Assembly (NCBI GenBank): GCA_964538915.1
Contig: CAZIFB010000024.1
Location: forward strand, 1 to 64,000
Direction of reading: 5' to 3'
Origin: JAEUHQ01 sp964538915
GTDB lineage: Bacteria; Planctomycetota; UBA1135; UBA2386
DNA: 64,000 nucleotides
A program made the translations under genes and the position numbers. This document shows, piece by piece, positions 37,877 through 46,572 of this stretch. Position 1 is the stretch's first letter. The number at the start of each line of letters is the position of its first letter. The notes beneath the pieces are model-generated. The model had not been told where the DNA came from. It saw nothing but the letters and a program-made list of their open reading frames with translations, and did no database searches.

Positions 37877-38455
37877 TCAGCGCGCAGTGGCCTGTGCCGC
37901 GAACCACGCCGCGTAGTCCATGCGGACCCAGTCGGGGAACGTCGTCGTCGCCGCGTGCGGTTCGTAGCGATCGAGCACCTCGTCCATCGCCCCGGTTCCG
38001 AATGCGCCGACGTGGCCGTTCGGCACGAGCGCGAGCTGGGCGCGCGCCGCGGCGAGATCGCCGGTGTCGTGCAGCACGACGATCGCGGCGGCGAGACCGG
38101 TGCGATCGACGCCCGCGCGGCAGTGCAGGAGCAGGGGCCGCTCCGCCTCGTCGGCGACGCGCCAGAGTTCGAGCAGGGTCTCCGGGCGGGGGAGGCGCGT
38201 CGCCGACATCGGGACGTTCCAGAAGTGCGCGCCAGATTGTTCGGTCGCGCGCGCGGACAGTGCGGTCGGGTCACCGTCCCCGCGCAGGCACACCACCGTG
38301 CGGATGCCGTGGTCGGCGATGCGTCGCGCGAGTCGTTCTTCGCCGGGCTGCGGCGACCGCCATACGCCGTCGCCGACTTCGCGGAAGCCGGTGCACGCGG
38401 CGGTGCCGGCGAGGAGCGCGAGAAGCGACGAAGTGCGGGCGGCGGATCGGAGCAT
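37877..38455 (-). CDS. Exported tyrosine/dual-specificity phosphatase
   Basis: A 192-residue phosphatase with signature HCRAGVDRTG (about 123-132), containing the catalytic Cys and Arg of the CX5R family, and a general acid candidate further upstream. The N-terminus looks like a signal peptide with a possible but poor lipobox (GTAAC, Cys about 21), so the protein is probably periplasmic. Exported members of this family often act on phosphoinositides or polyphosphorylated inositols, or on phosphotyrosine in envelope proteins. The start at ATG 38455 removes a spurious upstream extension. It is divergent from the quinone reductase gene. Confidence 0.85.
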   Translation of the reverse strand: MLRSAARTSSLLALLAGTAACTGFREVGDGVWRSPQPGEERLARRIADHGIRTVVCLRGDGDPTALSARATEQSGAHFWNVPMSATRLPRPETLLELWRVADEAERPLLLHCRAGVDRTGLAAAIVVLHDTGDLAAARAQLALVPNGHVGAFGTGAMDEVLDRYEPHAATTTFPDWVRMDYAAWFAAQATAR

Positions 38456-38513
38456 GTGCTCGCCGCACGGTAGCGCGTCGACACGCCGTGCGCGCTCGGC
38501 TATCGACGTGTCG

Positions 38514-39506
38514 ATGAACCGCGCGATCTCCGTGCAAACGACGGGCGGGCCCGAAGTGCTCCGCCTCGGGGACGTGCCGATGCCGGTGCCGGCCCGCGGC
38601 GAAGTCCTGCTGCGGCAAAGTGCGATCGGCGTGAACTTCCTCGACGTGCGCCAGCGGCGCGGCGACGTGCCGCTGCCGCGCCTGCCGTCGGGCCTCGGCA
38701 TCGAAGCGGTGGGGGTCGTCGTGGCCGCGGGCGAAGGCGTGACCGCGCCCGCTGTCGGCACCCGGGTCGCGTATGCGGGCACCGCACTGCTGGGGGCGTA
38801 CGCCGAGTACCGCGTCGTTCCCGCGTGGCGGCTGGTGCCCGTTCCCGACGCGGTCCCGGACGCCGTCGCGGCGGCCGTGCTCTGCAAGGGCATGACCGCC
38901 GAGTTCCTCGTGCGCCGCACGTTCAAGGTCGGACCGTCGCATCGAGCCCTCGTTCTCGCCGCGGCGGGTGGCACCGGCGTGCTGCTGTGCCAATGGCTTC
39001 ACCATCTCGGCGCGTCGGTGCTGGGTGTCGTGTCGAGCCGCGAGAAGGCCGACTTCGCCGCCGCGAACGGCTGCCACCATCCCATCGTCGCGGAGCCGTC
39101 GGCGACACCGTCGGACTTCGCCGCCGCCGTTCGCCGCATCACGCAGGACCGCGGCGTCGACGTCGTCTACGACTCGGTGGGGCGCGCGACGCTCGGTGAC
39201 TCGCTGCGGTCGCTGAAGCGGCGCGGACTGCTCGTGTCGTTCGGCGCGGCGTCGGGTCCGCCCGAGCCTCTGGACCTGGCGGCTCTTCGCGATGGCGGAT
39301 CGCTGTTCGTCACCCGGCCATCGCTCGACGACTACGTCGCGACGCGGCCCGAACTCGAACGCGCCGCAGGTGCCGTGTTCTCGGCCGTGCAACGCGGCGT
39401 CCTGCGGCCGCACCTGACCGGGCGGTTCGCCCTGGCCGACGCCGCCGAGGCGCACCGTCGACTGGAGTCGCGCCGAACTGTCGGTGCCACCGTTCTGATT
39501 CCCTGA
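38514..39506 (+). CDS. NADPH:quinone reductase-like MDR enzyme
   Basis: A 330-residue zinc-free medium-chain dehydrogenase/reductase of the QOR family. The start MNRAISVQTTGGPEVL is typical, the NADPH site is AAAGGTGVLLCQW (about 145), and the DVVYDSVG strand (about 220) and C-terminal AHRRLESRRTVGATVL complete the fold. These enzymes reduce quinones or activated alkenes with NADPH in the cytoplasm. ATG 38514 was chosen by comparison with the family; the longer frame overlaps the phosphatase in antisense. It lies 58 bp from the divergent phosphatase gene. Confidence 0.92.
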   Translation: MNRAISVQTTGGPEVLRLGDVPMPVPARGEVLLRQSAIGVNFLDVRQRRGDVPLPRLPSGLGIEAVGVVVAAGEGVTAPAVGTRVAYAGTALLGAYAEYRVVPAWRLVPVPDAVPDAVAAAVLCKGMTAEFLVRRTFKVGPSHRALVLAAAGGTGVLLCQWLHHLGASVLGVVSSREKADFAAANGCHHPIVAEPSATPSDFAAAVRRITQDRGVDVVYDSVGRATLGDSLRSLKRRGLLVSFGAASGPPEPLDLAALRDGGSLFVTRPSLDDYVATRPELERAAGAVFSAVQRGVLRPHLTGRFALADAAEAHRRLESRRTVGATVLIP

Positions 39507-39565
39507 ACGAGGCACATGAACGGCGCGTGGGAACCTTGCGCGGGGCCGCGTCGTTGGGCCGGCGC

Positions 39566-40081
39566 ATGAACCAGAACCGCTCCGCGTCCCTTCTCGATGG
39601 CGTCAGGATCGCGTCGCCGTGCTCGGCCGACTGGAACTCGATGGAGGGCGACGACCGCCGCCGCTTCTGCGCGCAGTGCAAGCTGCACGTGCACGACGTG
39701 AGCAAGATGACGCGCGACGAGGCCGAGCAGTTGATGCGCGGTGCCGCGAACGGTCGTGTGTGCGTGCGTCTGTTCCGCCGCGCGGACGGCACGGTGCTGA
39801 CGCGCGACTGCCCGGTGGGTCTGCGCAAGCGCGTGCGGGCCGCGTTCGGTCGGGCAGTCGCCGCCTGTGTCTTCGTCTGGGGCCTGGTGTCCTGCACGCG
39901 GCCCGCTCCGGGCGGCGAGTCGCCGACAGCGCCTGCAGCGCAGCCGCCGGATCCGCGGCCGCTTCAGGGCAGACCGCTGCAGGGCGAAGTGGAGATGGGC
40001 GACGCCGTCGCGCCGCCGCTGCCGGCACGGACGCCCGAACAACCCGAACAGGGCAAGGTGGCGCGGCCGGGCGGCGGCTGA
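39566..40081 (+). CDS. Cys-rich domain protein with single membrane segment
   Basis: A 171-residue protein. The N-terminal region (about 10-60) carries a pattern seen in many Planctomycetota and Bacteroidota: SPCSADWNSMEGDDRRRFCAQC, then VHDVSKMT and EAEQLM, with Cys spaced as in a zinc knuckle. A hydrophobic stretch follows near 100-115 (AVAACVFVWGLVSC), then a Pro-rich tail that should be outside the cytoplasm. ATG 39566 is used; GTG 39527 is a weaker choice. The function of this domain is unknown; metal binding is inferred from the Cys pattern. It converges with the MFS gene after 6 bp. Confidence 0.75.
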   Translation: MNQNRSASLLDGVRIASPCSADWNSMEGDDRRRFCAQCKLHVHDVSKMTRDEAEQLMRGAANGRVCVRLFRRADGTVLTRDCPVGLRKRVRAAFGRAVAACVFVWGLVSCTRPAPGGESPTAPAAQPPDPRPLQGRPLQGEVEMGDAVAPPLPARTPEQPEQGKVARPGGG

Positions 40082-40087
40082 TCCCGA

Positions 40088-41569
40088 TCAGGGCGGCGCG
40101 GCCTTCCGGGCAGCGGTCTTCGCGAACGCGCCGAGCCCGGGAGTGAGCACGAGGGTCGACAGCACGAGCGCCGCTGCGATCTCGAAGGGAACGGCCGGCC
40201 CGAGTGTGTCGAAGGTCTGGCCGTAGACGAGGGGCATCAGGAGCCGCGCCGCGCTGCCGTAGCCCTGCTGCAGCCCGAGGTAGAGGCCTCGTTCGTGTTC
40301 GCCCGCGACCTTCGTGAGGAGTGCGGACAGGCACGGGAACGTGAACGACGTGCCGAGCGGCATCAGTGCGATCGCGAGTGCCAGGATCGGCAGCGACTGC
40401 GCGAGCGTCATCACGAACAGGCCCGTCGCCAGCATCACGATGCCGAGTCGCGCGAGCCACGCCTCGCCGAAGCGATCGACGAGGCGGCCGAGGAACAACA
40501 CGCGCGCGACCACCGAGATCGCGCCGATGTACATGTACACGTAGCCGATCGAGTGTTCGTCGATCGCGAAGCGCCTGTCGAGGAAGTACGCGAGCACGAC
40601 GTTCACGCCCTGGAACGCACCGATCGCCACGGAGTAGACGAGGATCACCCGCGACGTCGGCTCGGTGGCTCGGGTCACGACGCGGAGGGCCGCGCTCCGG
40701 GCCTTCGCCGGGGCGGGTCCGTCCTTTCGGACGGCGTGCGCCTTCGATTCGGGCAGCCAGCGCGCCGCGAACACCATGTTGAGGACGCACAGCGCGGCCG
40801 CGCCGAGGCCCGGCGCCGAGTGCCCCAGGGTGAGTTCCGCTTCGCCGGGCATCAGGTCGACGTTGCCGAGCTTCACGAGGAACGTCCCGATCGCCGGCCC
40901 GAGGGCCACGCCGAGGTTGGTCGCGGCCGACAGCCAGCCGAGGGCGCGGGTGCGGTCCTTCGGTTCGACGCTGTCCGCGACGTACGCCTGGATCACGCCG
41001 ACGGTGCCGCCGCCGGCGCCCTGCACGATGCGGGAGAGCATCAGGACGCCGAGCGATTCCGCGAATCCGAACACGACGTATGCGATCGCCGACGCCGCCA
41101 GCGCGATCAGCAGCGCCGGCCGCCGGCCGAAACGATCGGAGAAGCGACCCCAGAACGGCGCGCTGACGATCTGTGCGGCGGTGAACGCGGCGACGACGAC
41201 CGAGGTGACCGCGCCCGCTGCGAAGCGGTGGCCCGCGATGTCGATTCCGGGGCCGACGAGCCGCTCCACGTAGAAGGGCAGGATCGGCACGACGAAGAAG
41301 AGGCCGACCATGTCCACGAACGCGGTCGCCATCAGGACCGCGAGGCGCGCCGGGATCTTGCGCGCCTCGCGCACGACCATCGCGACGAGCAGGAGGCCGA
41401 GCGCGGCGAGTGCCCACTGCACGGCCGGGGACGCGAGGGTCGTGGCGAGCGATTCCGGTTCGTTCTGCGGCGGCAAGGTCGGGGAACCTTCCGGTTCCAC
41501 GGTGTCCGGCGCAACCTCGGTGGCACGGTTCGCTCGCGCGGCCGATCGACGGCGGGTTCTCCGGCCCAT
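40088..41569 (-). CDS. MFS transporter, TetA-like
   Basis: A 493-residue major facilitator with about 12 helices and an extra N-terminal hydrophobic segment (about 55-70) after a Thr/Pro-rich head. The loop 2-3 motif WGRFSDRFGRRPALL (motif A) and the RIVQGAGGG segment of helix 4 are diagnostic of the drug:H+ antiporter 12-helix group. A metabolite or drug is exported in exchange for protons; the substrate is unknown. ATG 41569 was chosen at the end of the N-terminal tail; a later start at the first MFS helix is also possible. The next gene (plus strand) starts only 34 bp away, so the promoters overlap. Confidence 0.85.
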   Translation of the reverse strand: MGRRTRRRSAARANRATEVAPDTVEPEGSPTLPPQNEPESLATTLASPAVQWALAALGLLLVAMVVREARKIPARLAVLMATAFVDMVGLFFVVPILPFYVERLVGPGIDIAGHRFAAGAVTSVVVAAFTAAQIVSAPFWGRFSDRFGRRPALLIALAASAIAYVVFGFAESLGVLMLSRIVQGAGGGTVGVIQAYVADSVEPKDRTRALGWLSAATNLGVALGPAIGTFLVKLGNVDLMPGEAELTLGHSAPGLGAAALCVLNMVFAARWLPESKAHAVRKDGPAPAKARSAALRVVTRATEPTSRVILVYSVAIGAFQGVNVVLAYFLDRRFAIDEHSIGYVYMYIGAISVVARVLFLGRLVDRFGEAWLARLGIVMLATGLFVMTLAQSLPILALAIALMPLGTSFTFPCLSALLTKVAGEHERGLYLGLQQGYGSAARLLMPLVYGQTFDTLGPAVPFEIAAALVLSTLVLTPGLGAFAKTAARKAAPP

Positions 41570-41603
41570 GGCGGACCGCGGCGCGGTTGGATACACCGCG
41601 CGC

Positions 41604-42920
41604 ATGGACCTCGGCTTCGAGACGATCGGCAACGCGTGCCTCATCGCCCACGACCGCGGACCGGTGCTCGCGACCGATCCGTGGCTCACGGGGACGGCGT
41701 ACTTCGGCGCGTGGCGCCTCTCGCACGAGGTGCCGGCGGCGCAGATGGCGAACGTGCGCGCCTGCAAGTTCCTGTGGATCTCGCACGGCCACCCGGACCA
41801 TCTGAGTGTGCCGTCGCTCGAACAGCTGCGCGACAAGACGATCCTGCTGCCGGACCACCGCGGCGGCCGCATCGCGCGCGACCTCGCCGAGATGGGGTTC
41901 CGCGTGCGCACGCTGAAGTGCGGCGAGTGGTTCCCCGTCAGCGATCGCTGTCGGATCGCGTCGCTCGCGAACTACAACCAGGACGCGACCATCGTGATGG
42001 ACCTCGACGGCCATCTCGTCATCGACGCGAACGACGCGGGCAACCGCGGCAGCAGCCGATTCCTCGATCGGGAGAGGAAGCGCTTCACGAAGCGCACCGT
42101 GCTCGCGTGCCTCACGGGCTGGGGCGACGCGGACATGATCAACTTCTTCGACGAGCAGGGCCGGAGGGTGCTGCCCGCGGCGGCCGGGAAGCCGGCGCTC
42201 GGTCCCGGCATCAAGTCCCTGCTCGACCACTACGACCTCGATGTGTTCGCGCCGTCGAGCGCGATGCATCGCTACAACCGCACCGACGTCGCGTGGGCCG
42301 ACGAGTACGCGACGCCGGTCGAGGCCCACGAGCTCGGTTTCGACGGCGGGCGGCGGACCTGCCTGCCGGCGTTCGTGCAGTACGACCTGCACACCGGCCA
42401 GTACCAGAAGATCGCGCCGCGGGCGAACGACCAGCCGCTCGAAGCGCCCGAGGTCCACGGCGACGACTGGAACACGCCGCTCGAGAAGGACGACGTCGAA
42501 CTGCTCGGCGCGTACTTCCGGCGCGTCGCGCACCTGCACACGTTCCTCGGCTGGATCAACTTCCGCGTCGGCGGGAAGGATCACGTGATCGACATCGCGC
42601 GCGAACATCGTCGCGGGATCACGTTCGCGACACCGCGGCAGTCGCTGGTCTCCGCGGTGCAGTGGCGCGCGTTCGACGACATCCTGATCGGCAACTTCTG
42701 TCGCACGACCCTGCACGGCGACTGGTGGGGCAAGCAGGGCGCCGCCGCGCTGTATCCGCACTTCACGCCGTTCGTGACGAAGTTCGGCGACAACGGCGGT
42801 GCGCACTCACCCGACGAACTGCGGGCCTACTTCGCGGATTACTTCGCGCGCGGCTTCACGGAGTTCACGCCCGACGCGGAAGAGCAGGAGATGAAGGCGG
42901 CGCTGCGGCCCTATCTGTGA
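41604..42920 (+). CDS. Metallo-beta-lactamase-fold hydrolase
   Basis: A 438-residue MBL-fold protein. The metal site HGHPDHL (about 55-61) and a later Asp-rich segment (VIDANDAGNRG, about 138) resemble the MBL part of CMP-Neu5Ac hydroxylase-like and NAPE-PLD-like enzymes, with a roughly 150-residue C-terminal domain of unclear fold. There is no Rieske motif at the N-terminus, so it is not a full CMAH. It is cytoplasmic, without a signal peptide. It starts 34 bp from the MFS gene and converges with the macro domain gene. Substrate unknown; a phosphoester or cell-wall sugar would fit. Confidence 0.78.
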   Translation: MDLGFETIGNACLIAHDRGPVLATDPWLTGTAYFGAWRLSHEVPAAQMANVRACKFLWISHGHPDHLSVPSLEQLRDKTILLPDHRGGRIARDLAEMGFRVRTLKCGEWFPVSDRCRIASLANYNQDATIVMDLDGHLVIDANDAGNRGSSRFLDRERKRFTKRTVLACLTGWGDADMINFFDEQGRRVLPAAAGKPALGPGIKSLLDHYDLDVFAPSSAMHRYNRTDVAWADEYATPVEAHELGFDGGRRTCLPAFVQYDLHTGQYQKIAPRANDQPLEAPEVHGDDWNTPLEKDDVELLGAYFRRVAHLHTFLGWINFRVGGKDHVIDIAREHRRGITFATPRQSLVSAVQWRAFDDILIGNFCRTTLHGDWWGKQGAAALYPHFTPFVTKFGDNGGAHSPDELRAYFADYFARGFTEFTPDAEEQEMKAALRPYL

Positions 42921-42939
42921 GGCGAGGCGCCGCGCGTCC

Positions 42940-43461
42940 TCATCTCGCCGTCGTGTGGCCCGTGGTCGGCTCGACGGCAGCCTTGCCCTTCTCGTAGCGG
43001 GTGTAGACGTAGACCGGGATCGGCAGCGGTCCGAGCTGGGCGCGCACGAGCGGCTCGACGTGCTGCCATTCGAGGCCGCCGACTCCGGTGGCGAGCCGCG
43101 GGAGCGCGAGGCTCGTGAACTTGTCCTTCTCCGCGAGCTTCTTCAGTTCGTGCAGCGCGTGGTTCACGTGCTCGGTCTTCGCGCGGCCGGGGTGGCCGCC
43201 GTCGTGGGCCGGCGGCTCCTGCGTGAACAGGGAGACGATGCGCACGTGCTTGCCGTGCGGGTCGACGCCTTCCCAGGTCCACAAGCCGCCCGGCTTCGCG
43301 CCTTCCTGGCGGCAGAAGTGGCGGAAATCCTTGTAGAGCGCGGGGCAGGCTTCACGCAGCGCCCGCGCGAGCCCGGTCTTCCAGTCGTCGCCCGGCGCGA
43401 TTCCGTGCACGATCGTGTGGGCCTTGCTGAGCAGGAGGTCGCCGGAGAGTTCGTGGATCAT
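42940..43461 (-). CDS. Macro domain protein (ADP-ribose-binding)
   Basis: A 173-residue protein consisting of one macro domain. It begins with GDLLLSKAHTIVHGI, where an Asn of the usual NAxN motif is replaced (HGIAPGDDWKTGLA), and has the ALPRLATGVGGLEW loop typical of YmdB/DarG-like macro domains. Macro domains bind ADP-ribose and some remove it from proteins or DNA. DarG antitoxins carry a similar loop, but there is no C-terminal DarG domain and no DarT toxin gene adjacent. The replaced catalytic Asn makes hydrolase activity uncertain. It is divergent from the M28 peptidase gene. Confidence 0.85.
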   Translation of the reverse strand: MIHELSGDLLLSKAHTIVHGIAPGDDWKTGLARALREACPALYKDFRHFCRQEGAKPGGLWTWEGVDPHGKHVRIVSLFTQEPPAHDGGHPGRAKTEHVNHALHELKKLAEKDKFTSLALPRLATGVGGLEWQHVEPLVRAQLGPLPIPVYVYTRYEKGKAAVEPTTGHTTAR

Positions 43462-43621
43462 GAGGCGGTGTGATGGTGACACCCGCGGAACTCGCGGCGG
43501 CGATCTCTCCTTTCTGCGCACCACGGCGGAGAACGGCGACGCAATCGGGACCATGGCCTGCTCGCAAACGGGGAGACCACCCCGTAAACAGCGCGCGCTT
43601 CCCGTTCCTGCACCCTCGCCC

Positions 43622-45439
43622 ATGTCCACCTTCCGCCCGCTCCTGCCGTTCCTCCTCTTCGCTCCTCTCGCATGGGCCCAGGACGCACCGGCGCCCGCAC
43701 CCGCCGGCGACGATCCGATGCCGCTCTCGGTGGCGCAGGCGATCGTCGAGCAGGGCATCGGCAAGAGCCAGGTGATGCGAATCCTGCGCGACCTGACCGG
43801 GAAGGTCGGGCATCGCCTCACCGGTTCCGACAACTTCACGAAGGGCTGCGAATGGGCGCGCGACGAGTTCAAGGCGCTCGGCGTCTCGAACGTGCACCTC
43901 GAGAAGTGGGGTGAATGGAAGCTCGCGTGGAATCGCGGGCAGTGGATCGGCCGGATCGTGACGCCGGAGGCGCGTGAGATGTACGTCGCCACCGAGGCGT
44001 GGACGGCGGGCACGAAGGGACTGCAGAAAGGCGCGATCGTCCTCGCGCCCGCGAACGAAGACGCGGTGGCCGGCGCGCCGCTCAACGGGAGCTGGCTCAT
44101 CTACAAGAAGCGGCCGCCGCGCGCCGTTCGCGCGAAGTGCGAGGCCGCCGGCATCCTCGGTTGGGTCTACCGCGCCGGTGATCCGGACAAGAACTTCCCG
44201 ACGCGCGTGCGGGTGTTCGGCAACAACCAGACGGCGATGAAGGCCATCGACGAAGTGCCGGCGATCCCCGAGATCGCGGTCCGCGCGGACGACTTCGACG
44301 CACTGTTCGCGATGGTGGAGGCGGACAAGAAGCCCGTGTGCGAGTTCGACGTGCAGAACGCGTTCCGCGAGGGACCGATCGAACTGAACAACGTGATCGC
44401 CGAGATCCCGGGTACGACGAAGCCCGACGAAGTGGTGATCGTGTCCGCGCACCTCGACAGCTGGCACCAGGTGACGGGCACGACCGACAACGGCACCGGT
44501 ACCGCGACGACGCTCGAAGCCGCGCGCATCCTGGCGGCGATCGGGGCGAAGCCGATGCGCACGATCCGCTTCTGCCTCTGGGGCGGAGAAGAGGAGGGCC
44601 TGCTCGGCAGTCGCGGCTACGTGCAGAAGCACCGCACCGAGATGCCGAAGGTCTCCGCCGTGTTCAACCACGACACCGGCACGAACTGGGCGCAGTCGCT
44701 CGCGGTCACCGAGGCGATGAAGGTGCAACTCGAACCGGTGTTCCGGCACGTGCCCGCCCTGTTGAAGGCGCCGGACACCGACTGGGACAAGCCGGTGTTC
44801 GAACTGCGCGTCGTGGGGCGTGTGTCCGGCGGTGGCGGCAGCGACCATGCGTCGTTCCTGGCCGCCGGCGTGCCGGGACTCGACTGGAGCCTGAAGGGTC
44901 GCAGCAACTACTTCCAGCACACCTGGCACACGCAGTGGGACACGATCGACGTCGCGATCGAGGAGTACCAGCGGCACACGGCGACGCTCGTCGCGATGGC
45001 GGCTCTCGGCACTGCGAACCTGCCGGCGCTGCTCGATCGGCAGAACGTGGGCGGCGGCGGTGGCGGAGGCGGTCAGTCCGCGGCGCTCGTCGCCGGCTGG
45101 TTCGAGAGCGAGATGGACGACCTGAAGTTCACGAAGGTGAAGCCGAACGGGCGCGCTGCGGCTCTCGGCGTCCTGAACGGCGACGTGCTGAAGGCGGTGA
45201 ACGGCAACGAAGTCGAGCGCCTTCGCCAGGTGTTCCAGTTCGCGCGCGAGACCGAAGGGGACACGGTGGTGTTCACGTTCGGTCGCGCCGACAAGTCGAT
45301 CGACGTGAAGGTGCCGAAGGCCGATCTGCCGCAGCGTCCGGGTCGTCCGAGCGCGGACGGGCAGCCGGGAGCCAATGCACCGCGTCGCGACGGACTCGAC
45401 GGGCCGAGCAAGGGAACGGAGCCGCCGCGCGAGCGCTGA
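43622..45439 (+). CDS. Secreted M28 zinc aminopeptidase with PDZ-like tail
   Basis: A 605-residue exported peptidase. A signal peptide (cleavage after AWA, near 19) precedes a PA-like insert and an M28 catalytic domain. Zinc ligands are seen in SAHLDSWH (about 280), TDNGTG (about 292), GGEEEG (general base and ligand, about 324), NHDTG and WHTQWDT (about 438). A PDZ-like domain follows a Gly run (about 490-575), then a Pro/Arg-rich tail. It probably removes N-terminal amino acids from peptides outside the cell or in the periplasm. The 160-bp upstream gap holds a 6-bp inverted repeat at 43568-43585 that may be regulatory. Confidence 0.9.
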   Translation: MSTFRPLLPFLLFAPLAWAQDAPAPAPAGDDPMPLSVAQAIVEQGIGKSQVMRILRDLTGKVGHRLTGSDNFTKGCEWARDEFKALGVSNVHLEKWGEWKLAWNRGQWIGRIVTPEAREMYVATEAWTAGTKGLQKGAIVLAPANEDAVAGAPLNGSWLIYKKRPPRAVRAKCEAAGILGWVYRAGDPDKNFPTRVRVFGNNQTAMKAIDEVPAIPEIAVRADDFDALFAMVEADKKPVCEFDVQNAFREGPIELNNVIAEIPGTTKPDEVVIVSAHLDSWHQVTGTTDNGTGTATTLEAARILAAIGAKPMRTIRFCLWGGEEEGLLGSRGYVQKHRTEMPKVSAVFNHDTGTNWAQSLAVTEAMKVQLEPVFRHVPALLKAPDTDWDKPVFELRVVGRVSGGGGSDHASFLAAGVPGLDWSLKGRSNYFQHTWHTQWDTIDVAIEEYQRHTATLVAMAALGTANLPALLDRQNVGGGGGGGGQSAALVAGWFESEMDDLKFTKVKPNGRAAALGVLNGDVLKAVNGNEVERLRQVFQFARETEGDTVVFTFGRADKSIDVKVPKADLPQRPGRPSADGQPGANAPRRDGLDGPSKGTEPPRER

Positions 45440-45635
45440 CCGAACGCGCCGCGGTCGATTCGCGGTTGCGCGGCGCATGCGACTTCGTACACACGCCCGT
45501 GGCGTACGGTCTGTGCTTGCTCTAGGATCCCGCGCCTGCGCTGCGGGCGGTCATCCCGCGGCGTATTCGGCGGTTGCACGTCGCGCTGCGCGAACGGCGC
45601 GGCGGCGTTCCTCCGCAAGTCGGTGGGAGGGTTCC

Positions 45636-46556
45636 ATGAAGCAGAACGAGCGGTTGTTGGTCTACGCGGTCACGGGTTTCCTCGCGATCATCCTCTTGGT
45701 CGCCGTGTTGTTCGGTCCCTCGGGTCGCGACGCCGCGGCGAAGGGCGACTCGGGCACGAAGGGCACGATCGGCAGCGCGGGTCCGGTCGACGGAGTGCCC
45801 GGCCTTGGCGATCTCCTCGGTGGCGGCCCGTCGAACGGCTCCCCGTCGAACAAGGGCGCCGACAAGACCGACCCGACGAAGGTCGCGAAGGACGCGCCGC
45901 CGCCGACTTCGTTGCCGGCGAGCCTGCCGGCCAACGGCCCGACCCAGCTGCCCGGTCAGATCGCGCCGCAGCAGCCGCTCGTCGCGAACGAACGGCCACT
46001 CGTCGCGATGGACCTCGTCGCGCAGAAGGTCGGCGCCTACCGCCGCGACCGCACGGTGCGCCTCGTGCGGGCGCGCGCCGGTGACTCGTGGGACACACTC
46101 GTGCGCCGCTGGTGCGGTGCGCGCGATCCGTTCCTCGAGGAGGCGAAGAGCCTGAACGAGGACGTCAACGTGCTCCGCGTCGGTCAGGAAGTCTGCGTGC
46201 CCTGGGTCGACGACGAAGTCGTGCTCGCGGCCTTCGAAGCGAGCCAGCCGAAGACGCTGGTGCCGACCGGCCCCGATCGCAGCGCGACGTCGACCGGCGC
46301 CGACGCCGCGAATCCGACGGTCGCGAAGCCGAGTTTCGCCGAGCCGGGTGCTGCTCGCAGCGACACGAAGGAAGCGCGCACGGTCGGTGCGACCACCGAG
46401 TACGTCGTGAAGAGCGGCGACGCGCTGTGGAAGATCGCCGAGCGCACCTACGGCAAGCAGAACGCGAAGCGCATGGTCGCGGAGATCCAGTCGGCGAACC
46501 CGGGCCTCGGCGAGACGCTGCGCGTGGGCCAGAAGATCGTCCTGCCGAAGCCGTGA
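45636..46556 (+). CDS. Membrane-anchored LysM protein
   Basis: A 306-residue protein. An N-terminal hydrophobic helix (about 9-27) anchors it in the membrane, followed by a Pro/Gly-rich stalk (about 30-125), a LysM-like segment (about 135-190) and a clear LysM domain at the C-terminus (TEYVVKSGDALWKIAERTYG, about 255-303). LysM domains bind peptidoglycan or related glycans, so the protein probably links the membrane to the wall. ATG 45636 has a GGGAGG site. It is convergent with the NtrC-type regulator after 16 bp. Confidence 0.88.
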   Translation: MKQNERLLVYAVTGFLAIILLVAVLFGPSGRDAAAKGDSGTKGTIGSAGPVDGVPGLGDLLGGGPSNGSPSNKGADKTDPTKVAKDAPPPTSLPASLPANGPTQLPGQIAPQQPLVANERPLVAMDLVAQKVGAYRRDRTVRLVRARAGDSWDTLVRRWCGARDPFLEEAKSLNEDVNVLRVGQEVCVPWVDDEVVLAAFEASQPKTLVPTGPDRSATSTGADAANPTVAKPSFAEPGAARSDTKEARTVGATTEYVVKSGDALWKIAERTYGKQNAKRMVAEIQSANPGLGETLRVGQKIVLPKP

Positions 46557-46572
46557 TCGCGGCGCGCGGCGA

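Noticed and set aside
35474..38473. Open frame of about 1000 codons on the plus strand
   Set aside because: Arg/Glu/His-rich translation without any domain, opposite three recognisable minus-strand genes.
39603..42997. Very long overlapping open frames on both strands
   Set aside because: They are shadows of the MFS and MBL genes, which carry family motifs in the frames annotated.
42940..43461. DarTG toxin-antitoxin system
   Set aside because: Only a macro domain is present, without the DarG C-terminal domain and without a DarT gene on either side.
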